Source: Bolinopsis microptera (lineage: Eukaryota > Ctenophora > Tentaculata > Lobata > Bolinopsidae). From it: a stretch of 64,000 bases of DNA. The position numbers and the translations under genes are program-made. A model generated the notes under the pieces. That model was not told where the DNA came from. It saw nothing but the letters and a program-made list of their open reading frames with translations, and made no database searches. The DNA is taken from contig NC_087081.1 of the NCBI RefSeq assembly GCF_026151205.1, positions 15,922,837-15,986,836 of the forward strand, written 5' to 3'. Below, in pieces: positions 59,284 through 64,000 of the stretch; within the stretch, counting starts at the first letter, position 1; every line of letters begins with the position of its first letter.

Positions 59284-60190
59284 GCACGCCATCACAGAAT
59301 CAATTTCACTGCATACCATCTCAGTTACACTGCCATCAATTCGCCAGCAAAAACGGCATGACGCTATGCGACTGATAACAGTCGTTAAATTTTTAAAATT
59401 TTGGAATAGCTAGCTAGCAGTAGCTATGCGCCTGTTTCCACTCTAACAACTCTAAAAGCATATTAACATGATAATTTCAACTAAAGGCAACGTTATATGT
59501 GCTCAGCTATGTTTTGTTTCGACAAGCTCTATTATATACATTTTAATCGTTTTAATGAGATCTAATCTTGTATGAGTTTTGAGTTTGAATTGATAACACT
59601 TATTATATCTAAGATGGCAAGTACGTACGGTACGTACCTTTAAATTAGCTGTACGGTACGTACTTAATAAAGTAGGCTGAAAGGTACAAAGCTTATTAAT
59701 CCGTCAATATACTGGAAATATTTTGGAGGAGAACTTTTTCTGCTTAAACAGTTGGCCCAAATAGTATTCAGTGTTTTAAGTTCTTCGTCAATTTGTGAGA
59801 CCAATTTTAGAGATTACGAGTATATTATGGACAAGCGTAGATTAAAGTAGTAGTAGTGTAGTACCGGTTAAGAGCGATCCGGTACAAAAATTTTCCTCTT
59901 AAATCTTTTATTGTTTTAACCACTGTGTTTATTTTCGACTTCTATCTCAAAAATTATGATGATAATACTAATCAAAAATTGCAAGTAATTCACTGAAGTT
60001 GATTCTAAAAATTTGAAAAAAAAATTGTACCTTACAGTGCCTGTACGGTACGTACCTTTAAAAGTAGCTGTACCGTACGCACTTAAAGCCCTGTACCGTA
60101 CGTACTTGCCATCTTAGTATTATATATATTATTTTTTGAGTAAACATTGGCTGGTACTTCGGGCCGGTCCCCAACAAAAAAAAAAAAAAG
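59284..60190 (+). other. Probable LINE 3' UTR ending in an A-run
   Basis: The sequence after the ORF2 stop runs to an A-run of about 15 at 60176-60190, a likely LINE tail. A MITE (59610-60117) is inserted in it. No other gene. Confidence 0.45.
59610..60117. mobile_element. MITE with GTACGTAC-rich inverted repeats, inside the LINE 3' UTR
   Basis: It begins TAAGATGGCAAGTACGTACG at 59610 and ends with the complement GTACGTACTTGCCATCTTA at 60117. The subterminal words GGTACGTACCTTTAAA and AGCTGTACGGTACG are repeated. No coding capacity. A TA target duplication is possible. Confidence 0.7.
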
Positions 60191-61715
60191 TTATAAAACT
60201 GTGAATCATGGTATCAATTGTAGATGATTTGTTATATTAATAGCCACGGTCTTAGTCAGTGTAGAATGTAGATGCAATTGCTTATTTCCGTATAGTAAAT
60301 TTTGCCTTCCAGTCGTAGCTACTAATTCCACTAACTTAATGACACCACATAATAATAATATATTCCTGATAAGTTTTACTTAATTACCCACAAATAAAAC
60401 ATTTGAAGTTTGACGCTCTGGGCTTCTTAGGATACTCTTTCAGAACATTTACATAGTAGTGTACTGTAAACAAGGGCGGTCGAACTATTCGATGACCCTG
60501 TATAGGAATTTACGAACTTTACAAATCATACAAATTATCACAGGTAAAACACCTGAAGTTCCGAAGCTCAAGGCTGATCCTACTGTTGCTGATAAACATG
60601 GTATTCGTCGGAGCTTCAAGTTTGGCTTTCATGCGGATTGAGAGCAAGTCACTGTGGGTTTATTATCAGTACGATATCTAAACATAAATACTGTATAGTG
60701 TTACCGCGCATTTATTAAGTTATTACCACTTACCAGTAGGCAATATTTGCACATATATGGCAACCTTATCTTTCAGTCCCGTGTGTCATGGAAGGTTTGT
60801 CAGTCTCATGGCGATTACAACTGACGTCAAAATTTATTAAGTTATAAATGATTGAAAATTGAATTCTTGGACATTTTGACGAGTCTCTGCTATCTTGCGA
60901 TCGGGCATGATGATAAGATTAGCTAGCTGCTTATAATTACTAGTTTCTAGATTTTATTTCTGGGGACGGAAAGAAAGTCAAACTCGATTTTAAGTAACAT
61001 ACCGGTGACCATATACCAGATACCTATATAAGTATGGGAACTTGTATTTTCAGACCAGTGCACCTAGAAACAAGAAAAGAAAGTCTTAGCTATCTTCTTG
61101 AAGGGATGCATAGTCAAAGATATCATCACCGGCACAGAGGTAATAATAACTAATATATAGGCGCTGAATTTGTCCAATAACCAACATGCAGCCAACATTC
61201 TACCCATCATCATGCTGTGTGCTGCCAGTTTGATGATATGGCATGGTTTATAATTTATATTACAAGTTAACTCATAAACAAATCACTTTAATTAAATTTA
61301 CTAGCATGCTGTTTTAGTGGCATCATAAACAAAGCAAGAGGGGAAATTAATAGGGAAAAACAAGATTGTTACATTTTTGTTTCGCAAATGGCATAATCAT
61401 GGTAAAACTTTCTTTCAATATGCTTTCAGAGTTTTAGTGCACTATTATAGGACTGGTCGTTCATTTTTTACTGTCAAGTTTAAGTCACGAGTTGATGTTT
61501 TAACCAATGGTATTGGTAGTATGGACTATGTGGATACCTTCGCGTCAGTTTAGATTAGGTTTAAGAACTATGATTTGTTTATCAACGCCTGCTGGGTTTC
61601 AAAAGGTGATACCAGATCGAGATGCTGCGATAATTGCGCAGCTCATCTTAATTGGATCCAATTACACTTGATACACTATATTATTCCATATAAGGCCTGG
61701 TCAGGAAGCTTGAGC
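60191..61715. other. Intergenic interval, possible single exon
   Basis: No gene could be supported. One acceptor-like TGTATTTTCAG at about 61042-61052 precedes a short frame (TSAPRNKKRKS, then stop), which could be a terminal exon with a basic tail, but no partner exons were found. Confidence 0.3.
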
Positions 61716-61719
61716 TCTG

Positions 61720-62132
61720 GGGGTCCTTTCCGAAATGAAACTTAAGTTCTTACTTAGTTTAAGTAATCGCCAAGTAAAATCATGTTTGTCCTTACCGAAA
61801 CACTACTTAAGTAAAGTGCAGCGTTTCCGAAACTTAATTACTTAAAGTGTTTACGAAACGCGTCAAAGTTACAAATTTACAAACTTACAATTCTAAGGTT
61901 GGTCTGAACCAAACTTAAAAAAATTAGCAAAAAATGAAAAATTGGAAGCAACTTAAGCAAAAAATAGCTCTTAAGTTGAAACTAAGCAAAAATCGAAGTA
62001 AAAACTTAATTAAAAAATTTTGCTTGAAAATTTGCTAACTTTGTTACTTAAGTTGGTTTTCGGAACGGATTTTAGCAAAAAAGGGAAAACTAAGCAATAT
62101 TTACTACTAAGTTCTATTTCGGAAAGGACCCC
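61720..62132. mobile_element. MITE with GGGGTCCTTTCCGAAA inverted ends
   Basis: The left end GGGGTCCTTTCCGAAATGAA and right end ATTTCGGAAAGGACCCC are complementary. The interior repeats ACTTAAGTTA-like words in both directions. A 3-bp CTG may be the target duplication. About 413 bp, no coding capacity. Confidence 0.75.
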
Positions 62133-63800
62133 CTGGTGACGTCACGAGATATCCTAGTCAGCATTCGACACGTTACGAATGTGATCACGTGACCAAGGAT
62201 TTACGAATCAATCAATCAAGGTCACGTGATAGGATTGGCGGTCACGTGACTTCAGTTATCCCTTATATGGCACAAGTAGCTGCAACTGATCAGCTCTTAA
62301 TTGGGCTGCAATCATTGACAGGCCTATAATTATTCATTTTTCAATGACCGATATCTCGATTTTTAATAGGATTAGAGCGTAAAACGAATGCTTCCCGGAA
62401 TCAGCACAATGAAGAGAACAAGATCCTGTTGGATTCTCAATTATTCATCACCCACCGGTAGTCCCTACTGTTAGTGTTAGCACGCAATTCACAATTGTAA
62501 ATGTAAGTTGTATATAATTTATCAAGACGCGCGTCGAGTTAAGTTGGACTCGCGTCGACGTACGACGGTCTAATCTGTAATCACTAATGGCAATGCTAAT
62601 ATTTGATATTTGAAACAAATATTTTATGACATACGAGTATCACCCGTTACGGTTAAAAACACAAATAAAATTTTGGCGAACGGGAATTCAAAATATGTAT
62701 TTGTGATTTGGTATCCGTATACATGGTGAATACATCATACTGATACATGATGCAACAATTTACGGGTGATACTCGTGACTCGTAGAATTCTTTGTATTAG
62801 TAACAAGTAATAATTTACGGATCATTCATTTAATCTGTCAAAATTTGGAAAAACTTTTAAAAGATGCCCTTTGGCTAGAGAATACTTTCTTGAATATTTT
62901 CGATAGTTTTTAATATTGGTAATTTTAATGAATTGTAATTGATTGATATGTAATATTTAGGCCCGTGGCCAGTTTTCACAAAAGATGCCCAAAATGATTG
63001 GAATTTTTTTGGAAATTAAAACGATTATAATTTAGTCAAAGACAAAAGCTTAAGTAGAAAAAAAATTTGAAGTGATGCAAAATGAAAATCAAAAATGCAA
63101 AAGCTTGAACATTGAAACAAAAATTTCGCCGCGGTAACACTACGCACAATCAAATTTCCCTACTGCCTACAATGTAATTGTTTTACTATTTATTGTATCC
63201 CGCCCAGAGTGGTGTTTGGCGCGCGCACGTGATAGTCGTTGTCATTATATTAGCAATTAGGCGTGCAGAACTTGTAAAATTCTGCGCGCATCTGAGGTGT
63301 CGCCGTCGATCTGTATGTGGTTTGGTTGTAGATCATTTCATATTTTGCGCGGTTTGTTTCTTGTTAACAATGCGTATCATTTTACGTCATATTATTACAT
63401 CGTATGCCAACTTTATTGACTGTAATAAAATATTCTGTCTCACCTTAGCTATTATTTTTATGAATCTAACATAAACTAATACATTTTGATGCTTAATCGA
63501 CACATCTACAGCACCATCACCTTACCTGGGGACCTCAGGCTATTATGTTCATAAACATAATAGCGAATAGATATTCGGCGGAATGACAGGCTGAGCGCCG
63601 CCCAGTAACCATCACCAAGCTTACTCAAACTTCTACTGTTCCTTTTGCTAGGCTTACAGTTTATAGTCGGCTTCTTAATCTTTCTTTCCAAATTAAGTTA
63701 TTAGCTGTTTGAATTGCCATTTGAATTCCATCGGCGACCGAGAGCATTTCAAATCGCAGCTCACCCAGTTCATGCTATTTCTTCCGGATACACCGCCCAA
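62133..63800. other. Intergenic interval
   Basis: GTCACGTGA words repeat at 62.18-62.25 kb. A GC-richer patch lies at about 63.2-63.32 kb. Small unassigned frames only. Confidence 0.35.
62633..62776. repeat. Fold-back repeat
   Basis: ACGAGTATCACCCGT at 62633-62647 is exactly inverted at 62762-62776. A smaller inner inverted repeat (CATCATACTGATACATGATG) lies near the centre-right. Confidence 0.65.
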
Positions 63801-63801
63801 C

Positions 63802-63847
63802 AGAAAATTATTTTTTCCCCTACTAGTAGGGGAAAAAATTATTTTCT
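63802..63847. repeat. 46-bp near-perfect palindrome
   Basis: The half AAATTATTTTTTCCCCTACT meets its complement with no spacer around ACTAGT; one mismatched pair in 23. It lies just before a pogo-related end. Confidence 0.8.
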
Positions 63848-63867
63848 AATTTTTTTTAAATGTAAAA

Positions 63868-63966
63868 AAAAAGATTCGGATTTTTGATGGTTTTGAATGC
63901 CTTAGCTTCTAGCGTTCATTTTTATGTCCGTTCATTTAACATCCGTCTAAATAAGGTCCGATAAGG
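63868..63966. mobile_element. pogo-related element end at the window edge
   Basis: GGATTTTTGATGGTTTTGAA, CTAGCGTTCA, ATGTCCGTTCA and AAATAAGGTCCGATAAGG, followed by TA, mirror the left end of the element at 42082-42180. Confidence 0.65.
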
Positions 63967-64000
63967 TAGAACACGAGAAGCTTGGTAATTGCCGGGCTAT

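Overview
This is a eukaryotic, animal nuclear window. It is AT-rich, its genes have several introns with GT-AG boundaries, and it is packed with minisatellites, non-LTR retrotransposons, Penelope-like fragments, Helitrons and MITEs. A POU class I-like gene, secreted laminin-G-like proteins and an intronless BTB gene fit an invertebrate metazoan. A cnidarian is my best guess, but the sequence alone does not settle the phylum. All exon structures were read by hand from splice consensus, reading phase and protein similarity; no RNA data were available.

Layout. 1-7.3 kb: a six-exon POU homeobox gene (+). 7.3-16 kb: non-coding, with simple repeats and a cluster of CRE/E-box-like sites. 16.2-21.5 kb: an eleven-exon gene (-) for a Pro/Gln/Asn-rich protein ending in a CCCH zinc finger, with a Penelope-like RT relic in one intron. 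21.5-27.3 kb: MITEs, a SINE-like element, a GIY-YIG relic and copies of a pogo-like repeat. 27.6-29.5 kb: a three-exon secreted LamG/coiled-coil gene (+). Its broken paralogue at 34.3-34.9 kb is cut by a 1.29-kb element with long inverted repeats. 36.2-36.8 kb: two Helitrons head to tail, with a third at 50.2 kb. 37.9-40.5 kb: two decayed LINEs (-). 42.1-43 kb: a degenerate pogo-like DNA transposon. 43.5-45.4 kb: an intronless BTB gene (-). 47.9-49.7 kb: a satellite with a recurring TGTGACAAAGT motif. 51.9-52.3 kb: a 28-bp minisatellite. 53-60 kb: a LINE-type region with a domain-rich ORF1-like gene and a broken ORF2. 60.2-64 kb: no gene found, some fold-back repeats.

Most notable observations. 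(1) Two unrelated genes have a splice site multiplied inside a minisatellite. In the POU gene a 61-bp unit repeats the exon-4 acceptor plus the first coding bases 20 times. In the CCCH gene a 30-bp unit repeats a perfect GTGAGT donor six times. In both, using the wrong copy introduces a stop codon. (2) The ORF1-like protein beside the LINE joins an AlkB-type 2OG-Fe(II) dioxygenase, with all metal and 2OG ligands present, to an SGNH-hydrolase-like domain. (3) The 34.9-36.2 kb element carries the 3' ends of two genes pointing outward into its inverted repeats, like an internal-deletion derivative of a larger transposon.
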